A stretch of DNA of 64,000 bases from Tellurirhabdus bombi (lineage in GTDB: Bacteria; Bacteroidota; Bacteroidia; Cytophagales; Spirosomataceae), in assembly GCF_021484805.1 (NCBI RefSeq), contig NZ_CP090557.1, positions 3,174,001 to 3,238,000 of the forward strand. Direction: 5' to 3'. The notes under the pieces are model-generated. The model had not been told where the DNA came from, did not search any database, and was given only the letters and a program-made list of their open reading frames with translations. Numbering within the stretch: the first letter of the stretch is position 1; every line of letters begins with the position of its first letter. Positions 15,675-24,492 of this stretch are shown in pieces. A program made the position numbers and the translations under genes.

Positions 15675-16589
15675 TTAGGTCGTTGGAACTTCGCCGACGG
15701 CTTTGATAAAAATATCGTTCATGGACGGAATATTCTCGCCGAATGAGCGCACGGGTACCCGGTTGATTAATTCCCTTACAAGATCGTTCACGGCAGCATC
15801 GGGCGGGATTCGGATGTCGGCCTGTACAAAGTTATCTTCCAGCTTTTTCTTGTTCAGAACCACAAACGCAGGATTCAGATCATCAAGTGTGCCCTGGTAT
15901 TCAACGCGGTACGTGTTCGTCTTGAACTGTTCCTTGATGGCTTTCTTAGGTCCGTCCAGAATTTTATGGGAGCGGTTGATCAGCGCGATGTTGTCGCAAA
16001 GTTCCTCCACGGATTCCATGCGGTGGGTCGAGAAAATGATGGTGCTGCCCTTTTCGCGAAGCTCCAGAATTTCGTCTTTAATCAGGTTTGCGTTGATGGG
16101 GTCGAAGCCCGAGAATGGCTCATCCAGAATAATCAGATCGGGTTCGTGCATGACGGTCGCCACAAACTGAATCTTTTGCTGCATCCCTTTCGAGAGATCT
16201 TCCACATTTTTAGCCCACCAGGTTTTAATATCAAATTTGACAAACCAGGTTTTGAGCTTTTCCATGGCTTGCTTCTCGCTCAGGCCTTTGAGTTGGGCCA
16301 GGTAAAGAAGCTGATCGCCCACTTTCATTTTTTTGTAAAGACCGCGCTCTTCGGGGAGATAACCAATGCAGCTAATGTGTTTGGGGGCTAAGCGCTCGCC
16401 GGCAAACAGCACGTGTCCTTCATCGGGTGCCGTGATTTGGTTGATAATGCGGATGAGGGACGTTTTCCCGGCACCGTTCGGGCCAAGTAGCCCAAAAATA
16501 CAGCCACGCGGAATGTTAATACTGACATCGTCAAGAGCCCGGTGTTGGGCATATTGCTTAACAATGCCATGAGTTTCCAGAATGTTCAT
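15675..16589 (-). CDS. ABC transporter ATP-binding protein (NatA/YhaQ-like)
   Basis: A 304-residue ATPase. Walker A is GPNGAGKTS (36-44), the signature is LSKGMQQK (a variant of LSGGQ usual in the YhaQ group), and Walker B is LIILDEP. The extra C-terminal domain of about 90 residues (from 215) is typical of NatA-like exporters. It energises the permease encoded 12 bases downstream. TACATTTG at 16622-16615 on this strand is an exact -7 box about 26 bases upstream of ATG 16589, giving a short leader. Confidence 0.92.
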   Translation of the reverse strand: MNILETHGIVKQYAQHRALDDVSINIPRGCIFGLLGPNGAGKTSLIRIINQITAPDEGHVLFAGERLAPKHISCIGYLPEERGLYKKMKVGDQLLYLAQLKGLSEKQAMEKLKTWFVKFDIKTWWAKNVEDLSKGMQQKIQFVATVMHEPDLIILDEPFSGFDPINANLIKDEILELREKGSTIIFSTHRMESVEELCDNIALINRSHKILDGPKKAIKEQFKTNTYRVEYQGTLDDLNPAFVVLNKKKLEDNFVQADIRIPPDAAVNDLVRELINRVPVRSFGENIPSMNDIFIKAVGEVPTT

Positions 16590-16786
16590 GCTTGTTTGTT
16601 TAGGTCATTTAACCCAAATGTATCCGTTTGCGTGGTTAAAAGACGGGTTTTGTGATGAGCTACCAGTAAGTAGATACAGACGGTCGAATCCATGAAAGGC
16701 AAAATCGTCCGGCTTACCGCAGTAAGAAGAGAAAGGACAAGCCACCAAATAAAAGATAGCTTCGTTCACAGCGGGGAATAAATAAC

Positions 16787-17209
16787 TCAAGAATGAAAAT
16801 AAGAGCGTATCTGGAATAAAATATAAAAGCCTACTGAAAAAGTTAACAGCAGGCCCCCAAAATCCATTTCGATGATTGCGCTCAGGCAGTAAATCAGCTC
16901 GGCCCAGTAGAGTTTAGTCCAGCTGCTGCGTGTCCGACGGAAAAGGCCGGGAATGGCAGTAATACCAAGGCAGAGGCTAAGGAGCAAAACAAGCAAACTA
17001 ATGTTGGTTTCCAGATGAAGCGTAAATAGGCGCAGTGTCGCCATATTTCCACTCAGGATCAGCGCCAGCAAGCAGAACGGAAGCAAAATAGCCAGTACGT
17101 AAGGCCCATATTTGACAATCGAATGCTTGACTGGAGTCGAAAACTGAATGGGTGCTTTGTCGATGAAGAGGGGAGCCAGTTCTGGTTCAAAAATCGCTTG
17201 GTGAGCCAT
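16787..17209 (-). CDS. Four-helix membrane protein of unknown function
   Basis: A 140-residue protein with a hydrophilic N-terminus (about 30 residues) and four predicted membrane helices (about 35-55, 65-85, 100-118 and 120-135). The sequence between helices 2 and 3 is basic (FRRTRSSW), placing it in the cytoplasm. I do not recognise a family. The gene is monocistronic in appearance: 150 bases of AT-rich DNA lie upstream and about 200 bases separate it from the ABC genes downstream. Confidence 0.6.
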   Translation of the reverse strand: MAHQAIFEPELAPLFIDKAPIQFSTPVKHSIVKYGPYVLAILLPFCLLALILSGNMATLRLFTLHLETNISLLVLLLSLCLGITAIPGLFRRTRSSWTKLYWAELIYCLSAIIEMDFGGLLLTFSVGFYILFQIRSYFHS

Positions 17210-17327
17210 TGTGGTTATTTTCGTAGCTTAGGTGAGTACTTATCAAGTTAGCTAAGCTAGAAGGTTACTGCATCAAAGTCAATGGAAACATGAAAAAATA
17301 AATAATAATTGTTCTGATAATAAGGCG

Positions 17328-17374
17328 TAGATACGCTATTTCTGCCGGGTTTCTGGTCTAAAATAGCGTATCTA
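17328..17374. repeat. 14-bp perfect inverted repeat downstream of the symporter gene
   Basis: TAGATACGCTATTT (17328-17341) is the exact complement of AAATAGCGTATCTA (17361-17374), with a 19-base loop. It begins 12 bases beyond the symporter stop. No T-run follows, so it is an mRNA-stabilising hairpin, a weak terminator or a protein-binding site. Confidence 0.6.
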
Positions 17375-17385
17375 ATTTGGTAAAA

Positions 17386-18633
17386 TTATTCCACTGGAAT
17401 AGCCTGGTTCGGTTTCAGGTCGCCTTCCCATTTTGAAATAACGCAGGTAGCAACGGCATTTCCCGCCACACTAGTCGCCGACCGGCCCATATCCAGGAAG
17501 GGATCGACGCCCAGAATTAGGGCCAGTCCTTCTACGGGAAGGTCAAACAAGGCCATGGTTCCGGCGATAACAACCAGTGAAGCACGTGGTACGCCAGCAA
17601 TTCCTTTAGACGTAACCATTAGGGTTAAAAGCATCAGAATCTGTTGCTCCAGCGTCAGCGGAACGCCGTAAGCCTGGGCCAGAAAACCCGTGGCGAAGGT
17701 CATGTACATCATGGAGCCATCCAGGTTAAACGAGTAACCCAGCGGCAAGACAAAGCCAATGATGCGGGGCGAAATGCCAAAACTTTCCAGGGCTTTGATC
17801 TGCTGCGGGAGCGAGGCCTCCGAACTCGCCGTACTGAACGATAAGAGCAGGGAGTCTTTCATTTGGGCCATCAGCTTCAGGAACGGAATCCGCATAACCG
17901 TACAGATCGTCGCCAGAATAACGAAAACAAAGAACAAAAGACCACCGTAGAAACACAGCAGTAAATAAGCATAAGAAACCAGAATGCCCAGTCCTTTGGC
18001 GGCAACAACGGCGGTCATTGCGCCTAGCACCGCATACGGAGCGAGTTGCATAACATAACCCACCATCTTGAAAACAAGCTCACTCAGAGCGTCGAGGGCT
18101 TTCAGTAAAGGTTTGCCTTTGTCTCCAATGGCTCCCAGCGCAACCCCAAAAAACAGGGAAAAGACCACAATCTGGAGGATTTCGTTTTCGGCCAAAGCCC
18201 GGAAAGCGCTATCCGGAAAGATATGCAGCACAAAGTCTTCAATGCTGTTTAGTTTTTTACCTTCAATACCAATACTGGTGCCTGCGGCAGGGCGCGGCCA
18301 GCTTTGAATTTCACCCGGGCGGGTTACATTAACGACCACCAGTCCAACGATCAGGGAAAGAATTGTAGCAAAGTAAAAGTAAGCCAGTGTTTTAATGCCG
18401 ATGCGGCCCACCACGCCGAAATCACCCAGTTTGGCAATCCCAACGACCAGCGTCGAAAACACCAGCGGGCCAATGATCATTTTGATCAGCTTCAAAAATA
18501 CTTTGCTAACGAGTTGAAATTTATCGCCAATAGCAGCGGCGTTTGCAGCATCCGTGGTGCTGTGCAGGATTTGTCCTAAAATAACACCAAGCGCAAAGCC
18601 AATGACGATTTTAGTTGTGATGTTTAGTTTCAT
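17386..18633 (-). CDS. Dicarboxylate/amino acid:cation symporter (DAACS, GltP/DctA type)
   Basis: A 415-residue membrane protein with eight helices and two hairpins typical of the glutamate transporter fold. SSEASLPQQ is the HP1 serine-rich tip and YSFNLDGSMMYMTFATGF is the NxDG motif of helix 7. The last helix carries DPFLDMGRSATSVAGNAVAT, whose Asp and Arg bind substrate. It imports glutamate, aspartate or C4-dicarboxylates with Na+ or H+. The two subgroups cannot be separated from motifs alone, so no gene symbol is given. The gene stands alone and is divergent from the secreted nuclease. Confidence 0.93.
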   Translation of the reverse strand: MKLNITTKIVIGFALGVILGQILHSTTDAANAAAIGDKFQLVSKVFLKLIKMIIGPLVFSTLVVGIAKLGDFGVVGRIGIKTLAYFYFATILSLIVGLVVVNVTRPGEIQSWPRPAAGTSIGIEGKKLNSIEDFVLHIFPDSAFRALAENEILQIVVFSLFFGVALGAIGDKGKPLLKALDALSELVFKMVGYVMQLAPYAVLGAMTAVVAAKGLGILVSYAYLLLCFYGGLLFFVFVILATICTVMRIPFLKLMAQMKDSLLLSFSTASSEASLPQQIKALESFGISPRIIGFVLPLGYSFNLDGSMMYMTFATGFLAQAYGVPLTLEQQILMLLTLMVTSKGIAGVPRASLVVIAGTMALFDLPVEGLALILGVDPFLDMGRSATSVAGNAVATCVISKWEGDLKPNQAIPVE

Positions 18634-18868
18634 GCAGATACGGTTGGAAAATTCAGCAGTCGTATCTTACAAAAATAGGATGAAATTTTAGAAACCGTGC
18701 AGCAGTTCAGATAATAGACGATTTACCGATTCTAATAGCTTAGGCGGACAAGGAGGTTTAAAAACAAACGAATCCAATTCCTTTTAATAGATTTATCGCT
18801 TAAATAACCGTTTCTTAACAGGTTGACAACTTAGAATTAATAGTTTTGATCTGCTACAATCCATACTT

Positions 18869-21800
18869 ATGATAACAACACTACACTCAATTCGTTACTG
18901 GCTTTTGGGACTGCTCGTAATCGGCCTGCGCGGGGCGGTTGCTCAGGTTTCATTGACGTCTGGTGCACTGACCTACAGCCAGAATTTTAACACGCTTCCC
19001 GCCACAGCATCCGCGCCTTTTGCCCAGAACAGTACCGTCGCCGGCCTGTATGCCGAACGAACAGGAACGGGCACTACGATCGTGGCAAACAACGGGTCAT
19101 CCAACGCCGGAAACCTGTATAGCTACGGGGCTACCGAAGATCGGGCCCTGGGCAGCGTGGGCTCGGGAAATGCGGCAGCCGGTGATTTTACCTATGGTTT
19201 ACGCGTGAAAAACCAGACTGGAGCTGCCATTACGTCTCTGACGGTGGCTTACGTGGGCGAGCAATGGCGCAATGCCGGGGCTGCGGCTCAGACGATTACT
19301 TTCGCGTATCGTGTTGCGACCACCGAAATCACCTCAACCGAACCCGGTGGGGGAGAAGTACCTACAGGCTATACGGCTGTCCCCGATCTTGCTTTTACCA
19401 GTCCGGTTACGGGTGGAACCGCCGCCGCGCTGGATGGAAACCTGGCCGCTAATCGGCAGGCAAAAACGTTTACGATTACTGGTCTTTCTGTGGCCAATGG
19501 CAGCGAAATCATGCTGCGCTGGTTTGATCCTGACCACAGCGGCAGCGATCATGGTCTGTCCATTGACGACTTAAGTGTATCCGTGAATGCGCCGGTTACG
19601 GGCGCGCCAGCCATTGCCATTCAGACGAATGGTTTTCGGTCTTTTACAACCACTTCGGGTACGCCTTCCGCTCCGCAGAGTTACGTTATCAGCGGCACTA
19701 ATTTTGGTCCATCGGATGACTTGACCGTTACGCCCCCAACAGGCTTTGAAGTTGACCTGGGTAATGGGTATAAAGCTAGCGAGACGCTGCCCGGAACTCG
19801 CTTCGGTGCGGCGGGAACGGTGACCGTCAATGTTCGTCTGAAGGGCGACGCCGTAGGACCTTACAGTGGGTCGATTCTGCATCGGTTCCGGGGCAACACC
19901 ATTGGCTTTCCGGTTAGTGGGACCGTTACGCAGGGAACAGGAACCGGAATTGGCACTATTGCCGAAGCACGTTCTAAACCCGACAATACGCCACTTTCCG
20001 CCGTAACAGGCGGTCGAATTGCCGGTCGCGTGACGGCCAGCAACCAGTTTGGAACCACCGCTTTTATTCAGGACGCTACGGGCGGTATCGCTATATTTTC
20101 GCAAAGTTTTGCCAACGGCGTTCAGATTGGCGATTCCGTACAGATTACCGGCGGGACCATTGGTTCGTTTAATCAGCTCAAGCAAGTGGGCGGAACGGTG
20201 ACCTTTACCAACGTTGGACCCAAAGGGGCCCCGGTTCCGAAAAAGGTAAGTGTGGCGCAGTTGGCCAATTATGAAGGCCAGTTAGTAGCCATCGACAATG
20301 CGCAGGTTCGTCCGCTAACAACAGTTTCGGCACCTAATCCGGTCTTTGTCTTTACGCCAGATGCTAATTATGATTTATCGGATGGCAGCGGTTCGGCGCA
20401 AATTCGGTCCGTGCGGTTTACCAACCTACCCGGCAATACCAACCCCTCAGGGCCGGCCAGCATTACAGGAATCGTGGGCCGCTTCCGAACCGATCTGCAA
20501 TTGCAGCCTCGCTTTACGCAGGATGTACCTAGCACCGCTCCTTATGTACTGGGTGGCGGTAACATCGACCGGGGTCGGACGCTGGACGTAGCTGCCTGGA
20601 ATATCGAATGGCTTGGGAATACGGGCAATGGACCGACGAACGAAAACTTGCAGTTTCAGAATGCTATTTCGGTATTAAGTGGGCTGCAATCGGATGTCAT
20701 TGTGCTGCAAGAAATCTCGTCAGCCGACGCAATTACTCGGCTGCTGGCTGGCTTACCCGGTTATCAAGGCAATTGTTCACCTTTTGTCTCGAACAATCCA
20801 GGACACGAATTGCCGCCTAATCCGGCCACGCCTACGACCGTCCCTGACGATGCGCAGCGGGTTTGTATCTTGTATAAGCCAGATGTGTTGTCGCTCGTAT
20901 CGCAGCGGCCTTTACTCGAAAAAGCGCAGCCTTTGGCCAATTACCCAACGGAACCAGAAAATTTCTGGGCATCAGGCCGTTATCCGTATATGTGGACGTT
21001 CAATACAACGGTGAACGGAACGCAGAAACGCCTGAATATCGTTGGTCTCCACGCCAAAGCCAATACAACGCAGCCAGATAGTTACCTGCGTCGCAAGTAC
21101 GATGCACAGGTGCTTTACGATTCGCTCAATGCGCAATTTCCGAATGATTGGTTGATTGTTGCCGGTGACTTCAACGATGATACCGACTTCACGGTGGCTA
21201 CCGAAGCATCAATTCCATCAACAGAATCAACCTACAAGCAATTCGTGGATGATCAGGCGCGGTATACATTCGTGACGCGTTCGTTGAGCGACAATGGTTT
21301 CCGGACGTATCTAACGAGCGACAACGTAATCGACCAGATTCTGGTTTCCAACGAGTTAACGCCAGCTTATGTGGCTGGCTCAGCTGGAGTTGGGATTCCG
21401 TTCACCACCATCGCCGACTACGGAAACACCACGTCCGACCACCTTCCCGTGGTGGCGCGTTTTGACCTGAGTTTAGTCGGGACAACGCCGGAACCTGGCA
21501 CGGGCCTTGCGATCCTGGAGCCTACGTACGACTGCGCAACGGGCGGCTTATTGGTGCAGACAACAGGCGGAAACAACGCGCCAAAAGAATATCGGATTAT
21601 CGGCTTGCGTGACTGGTCGGCAGATCCTTTGTTCTTTGTGCCTTCCTGGCAACGCACTGGTACGCCCTTCAATGTAGAAGTGCGTCAGAATGGGCAGGTT
21701 TTCAATCGGATGTTCACAACGGTTTGTCAGCAAACACCGCCTCCGACGGGTGCGTTGGCCATCAGTGGCATTGACTATCAGTGCCCGAGTGGTCGGTTGG

Positions 21801-22267
21801 ACGTGAAGGCAACCGGCGGCAACGGAAGTCTGATTGAGTACCGGATTGTGGGGCTGCGAGACTGGTCGTCAAATTCGACTTTTTCGGTTCCTGCCTGGCA
21901 ACAAAACGGGACAACGTTTAACGTCGAAGTTCGCCAGAGCGGTCAGGTTATCAACCAGTATTTTACAACCCTTTGCCAGGCCAATGCACGCTTGGGTAGC
22001 GACGCTAGTTCTACGGCGTGGGTAGCAACCGTTTTGGAGAACCCGGTTAAGGACGCGATTCAAATTCAGCTTACGGCGCTGGTTGGAATAACTGTCGATA
22101 TTCAGTTGACCGATCTGTATGGCCGACCGGTACATAGATTGCAGGCAAAAGGAGTTGGACAAACAGAACAAATCTTGTTGCCCGTTCAAAGTCAAGGGGC
22201 TGGCCTGTATCTGCTTCACCTTTCGGCGGCGGATAAAAAACAGGTAGTCAAAATATTGAAGCAATAA
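18869..22267 (+). CDS. Secreted endonuclease/exonuclease/phosphatase-family nuclease with T9SS sorting domain
   Basis: A 1132-residue exported protein. The signal peptide is residues 1-25. An N-terminal beta-rich domain (about 30-235) is followed by a choice-of-anchor-like segment and an OB-fold of the DUF5689/YhcR type (about 365-450; GRIAGRVTASNQFGTTAFIQ). The DNase I-like catalytic domain (about 568-870) has WNIEWLG, VIVLQEI, AGDFNDD and SDHLPVVARF, the metal- and phosphate-binding motifs. Two tandem repeats of about 75 residues follow, then an 80-residue type A T9SS sorting domain ending KQVVKILKQ. It probably degrades extracellular DNA or another phosphodiester at the surface. Confidence 0.9.
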   Translation: MITTLHSIRYWLLGLLVIGLRGAVAQVSLTSGALTYSQNFNTLPATASAPFAQNSTVAGLYAERTGTGTTIVANNGSSNAGNLYSYGATEDRALGSVGSGNAAAGDFTYGLRVKNQTGAAITSLTVAYVGEQWRNAGAAAQTITFAYRVATTEITSTEPGGGEVPTGYTAVPDLAFTSPVTGGTAAALDGNLAANRQAKTFTITGLSVANGSEIMLRWFDPDHSGSDHGLSIDDLSVSVNAPVTGAPAIAIQTNGFRSFTTTSGTPSAPQSYVISGTNFGPSDDLTVTPPTGFEVDLGNGYKASETLPGTRFGAAGTVTVNVRLKGDAVGPYSGSILHRFRGNTIGFPVSGTVTQGTGTGIGTIAEARSKPDNTPLSAVTGGRIAGRVTASNQFGTTAFIQDATGGIAIFSQSFANGVQIGDSVQITGGTIGSFNQLKQVGGTVTFTNVGPKGAPVPKKVSVAQLANYEGQLVAIDNAQVRPLTTVSAPNPVFVFTPDANYDLSDGSGSAQIRSVRFTNLPGNTNPSGPASITGIVGRFRTDLQLQPRFTQDVPSTAPYVLGGGNIDRGRTLDVAAWNIEWLGNTGNGPTNENLQFQNAISVLSGLQSDVIVLQEISSADAITRLLAGLPGYQGNCSPFVSNNPGHELPPNPATPTTVPDDAQRVCILYKPDVLSLVSQRPLLEKAQPLANYPTEPENFWASGRYPYMWTFNTTVNGTQKRLNIVGLHAKANTTQPDSYLRRKYDAQVLYDSLNAQFPNDWLIVAGDFNDDTDFTVATEASIPSTESTYKQFVDDQARYTFVTRSLSDNGFRTYLTSDNVIDQILVSNELTPAYVAGSAGVGIPFTTIADYGNTTSDHLPVVARFDLSLVGTTPEPGTGLAILEPTYDCATGGLLVQTTGGNNAPKEYRIIGLRDWSADPLFFVPSWQRTGTPFNVEVRQNGQVFNRMFTTVCQQTPPPTGALAISGIDYQCPSGRLDVKATGGNGSLIEYRIVGLRDWSSNSTFSVPAWQQNGTTFNVEVRQSGQVINQYFTTLCQANARLGSDASSTAWVATVLENPVKDAIQIQLTALVGITVDIQLTDLYGRPVHRLQAKGVGQTEQILLPVQSQGAGLYLLHLSAADKKQVVKILKQ
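21500..21985 (+). repeat. Two tandem 75-residue modules inside the nuclease gene
   Basis: Units at about 21500-21735 and 21748-21985 encode near-identical modules. Each has a central YRI(I/V)GLRDWS, then PxWQxxGTxFNVEVRQ and a conserved Cys near each end (YDC/YQC and TVCQ/TLCQ). They sit between the catalytic and sorting domains, where stalk or binding modules are usual. Confidence 0.8.
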
Positions 22268-22285
22268 GAAGGTTATACTACCCAT

Positions 22286-22320
22286 AAAAAAGCCGTCAGC
22301 ATAACGCTGACGGCTTTTAT
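22286..22320 (+). terminator. Terminator between nuclease and SRPBCC genes
   Basis: AAAAGCCGTCAGC (22288-22300) pairs with GCTGACGGCTTTT (22306-22318) around a 5-base loop, followed by ATTTTG. The A-run on the left allows action in both directions; the convergent gene ends inside it at 22317. Confidence 0.88.
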
Positions 22321-22760
22321 TTTGCGGCAAAATATCGTTTGTAAATGGGTTTTCGGTAAACAAACTGCGCCCAAAGAATGGGGTAAAAAAGCCAGTCCAT
22401 TAGCCAGCCACCAGGGGTCTTATACGTAACTTCATCCGCAATAATGGTTTGATGGCCCTGCCGCAAAAGCCGGTGTTTGTGCTGCCAGAAAGAGAGAAAA
22501 AAAGGCAGTTTATTTCCTGTATCGATAAAAAAAATCTCTTTGTCAGTTTCCTGCTGGTCCGTAATCAGACTAATCCAGTCCTGCCGAAAGAACAAAAAAT
22601 TTAGCTCGATATGAACCACATTGCCCTTTTGACTACCGTCGAAGCGAACCACTCGAACGGGCGGAAAAGGCGGATTAAGCTGGTCGAACAAGCGCTGGTC
22701 AAAGCCCGCCCAGACTTGCGGTAATGGCTGTTCTACTTGTGTTCTTACAACTAGTTTCAA
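22317..22760 (-). CDS. SRPBCC-fold (START/cyclase-like) ligand-binding protein
   Basis: A protein of about 147 residues. The first recognisable residues, KLVVRTQVEQPLPQVWAGF, are the typical first strand and helix of Bacteroidota SRPBCC proteins. GNVVHIELN and the C-terminal GWLMDWLFYPILWAQFVYRKP helix complete the fold. The reading frame extends upstream to a TTG at 22793, but that lies in the glyS terminator; TTG 22760, directly before KLVV, fits family starts better. No ATG is available. The ligand is unknown. It may be read through from glyS, but a terminator separates them. Confidence 0.7.
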   Translation of the reverse strand: MKLVVRTQVEQPLPQVWAGFDQRLFDQLNPPFPPVRVVRFDGSQKGNVVHIELNFLFFRQDWISLITDQQETDKEIFFIDTGNKLPFFLSFWQHKHRLLRQGHQTIIADEVTYKTPGGWLMDWLFYPILWAQFVYRKPIYKRYFAAK

Positions 22761-22791
22761 GGGAGTTAACAGGGTAATACAGAATGATAAC

Positions 22792-22820
22792 AAAAAAAGC
22801 CCTGAAGTGGTCAGGGCTTT
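22792..22820 (-). terminator. Terminator after glyS
   Basis: AAAGCCCTGA (22796-22805) pairs with TCAGGGCTTT (22811-22820). On the minus strand the hairpin is followed by TTTTTTTG. Confidence 0.9.
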
Positions 22821-22843
22821 AGTGAAAATGAAGCGTTTAGGGC

Positions 22844-24358
22844 TTACAATTGTTCCAGAATGCGTTCCATAGAAACTTCGTAACCGATTTTTTGCTTTAA
22901 CTCAGCGATGGAAACCCGTTGCTGCTCTGTAGTGTCGCGGTAGCGGATGGTAACCGTATCGTCTTCCAGCGTTTGGTAATCCACGGCAATACAGAACGGC
23001 GTCCCAATTAAATCCTGACGGGTGTAGCGTTTGCCGATGGCATCACGTTCTTCGTAAACCACGCGGAATTCGCTGCGGAGCGCTTTAACGACCTGCTCTG
23101 CTTTTTCGGGTAAGCCATCTTTCCGAACCAGTGGGAAGACCGCGACTTTCACCGGAGCCAGGGCCGGATGCAGTTTCAGATAGGTACGCTCTTTCTGAGC
23201 CTCGCCTTCGCCAACGGTTTCTTTCGTGAATGCGTTGCAGAACGTTGCCAGGAACAGACGGTCGGCACCAACGGAGGTTTCCACCACGTACGGAATGTAG
23301 TTACCGAACGGTTTGCCCGTTGCCGGATCAACGTCATTGTCGAAATATTGCTGCTTTTTACGGCTTAATTCCTGGTGCGATTTCAGGTCAAAATCCGTCC
23401 GTGAGTGGATGCCTTCCATTTCCCGGAAGCCAAACGGGAATTGATATTCAATATCCACGGCGGCGTTAGCGTAGTGGGCCAGCTTCTCGTGAATGTGGAA
23501 TTTCAGCTTCTCGGCGGGTAGACCCAGCGCCTGGTGGAACTTCATCCGCGTATCACGCCAGCGTTCGTACCACTCAATTTCGGTACCAGGACGGACGAAA
23601 AACTGCATTTCCATCTGTTCGAACTCACGCATCCGGAAGGTGAATTGCCGGGCTACGATCTCGTTTCGGAATGCCTTTCCAATCTGGGCAATTCCAAACG
23701 GAATCTTCATCCGACCCGTTTTCTGGACATTCAGGAAGTTAACAAAAATTCCCTGGGCCGTTTCGGGACGGAGGTAAATAAGGCTGGCATCCTCGGCAAC
23801 CGAACCCACCTGTGTCGAGAACATCAGGTTGAACTGGCGAACTTCGGTCCAGTTATCGGTACCTGAAACCGGATCTTTGATTCCTTCAGCGATAATGAGG
23901 TTCCGTAAACCCTCCATATCGTCGGCGCTCTGCAAGCGACCTAATTCATCGCGCAATGCCTGTCCGCGTTCGGTATCGCCAGCCAGTTCATACTGTTCAG
24001 CTTTTCCTTCAATGAGTTGGTCGGCGCGGTACCGTTTTTTGGAATCGCGGTTGTCAATCATCGGATCGTTGAACGAATCAACGTGGCCCGAAGCCTTCCA
24101 CGTCAGCGGGTGCATGAAGATCGCCGCGTCAATGCCAACCACGTTGTCATGAAGCTGCGTCATGGCCTTCCACCACAGCGTTTTCAGGTTATTTTTAAGC
24201 TCAACCCCGTTCTGACCGTAGTCATAAACAGCCTGTAAGCCATCATAAATTTCGCTCGAAGGGAACACAAAGCCGTATTCCTTAGCGTGGGCAATAATAT
24301 CTTGTAGTGAAGTTGCGGGTGCGCTGGCAGCCGACGCTTGTTTGGTAGATCCTTCCAT
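22844..24358 (-). CDS. glyS: Glycyl-tRNA synthetase, single-chain class II
   Basis: A 504-residue cytoplasmic enzyme that charges tRNA-Gly. The N-terminal region has AKEYGFVFPSSEIYDGLQ and the class II motif 2 region carries RNEIVARQFTFRMREFEQME. Motif 3 is in SVGADRLFLATF, and the anticodon-binding domain (about 400-500) follows. The frame is open to 24466, but ATG 24358 is chosen because homologues start there and because TACCTTTG, an exact -7 box, lies at 24471-24464 on this strand, upstream of the chosen start and within the would-be extension. The eukaryote/archaeal-like single-chain form is usual in Bacteroidota. Confidence 0.95.
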   Translation of the reverse strand: MEGSTKQASAASAPATSLQDIIAHAKEYGFVFPSSEIYDGLQAVYDYGQNGVELKNNLKTLWWKAMTQLHDNVVGIDAAIFMHPLTWKASGHVDSFNDPMIDNRDSKKRYRADQLIEGKAEQYELAGDTERGQALRDELGRLQSADDMEGLRNLIIAEGIKDPVSGTDNWTEVRQFNLMFSTQVGSVAEDASLIYLRPETAQGIFVNFLNVQKTGRMKIPFGIAQIGKAFRNEIVARQFTFRMREFEQMEMQFFVRPGTEIEWYERWRDTRMKFHQALGLPAEKLKFHIHEKLAHYANAAVDIEYQFPFGFREMEGIHSRTDFDLKSHQELSRKKQQYFDNDVDPATGKPFGNYIPYVVETSVGADRLFLATFCNAFTKETVGEGEAQKERTYLKLHPALAPVKVAVFPLVRKDGLPEKAEQVVKALRSEFRVVYEERDAIGKRYTRQDLIGTPFCIAVDYQTLEDDTVTIRYRDTTEQQRVSIAELKQKIGYEVSMERILEQL

Positions 24359-24463
24359 AGTGGGCGCAAAAATAAGAAAGATAGACCAATATGCGCCTTT
24401 CGTTCTGCCTATGCGTAAATTAATTCGCCACCGGCGAGCGTTACCTCGATCAAGGCGCTTAGT

Positions 24464-24471
24464 CAAAGGTA
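24464..24471 (-). promoter_or_regulatory. -7 promoter box for glyS
   Basis: TACCTTTG (read on the minus strand) fits TAnnTTTG exactly. Transcription would begin near 24457, giving a leader of about 100 bases before ATG 24358. No convincing -33 element is seen. Confidence 0.45.
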
Positions 24472-24492
24472 ATACCTAAAGGCTGATGCGCT

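Noticed and set aside
16605-16790. Minus-strand open frame of 61 codons between the ABC ATPase and the four-helix protein
   Set aside because: Low-complexity composition, and it contains the likely promoter box of the ATPase gene. Nothing supports translation.
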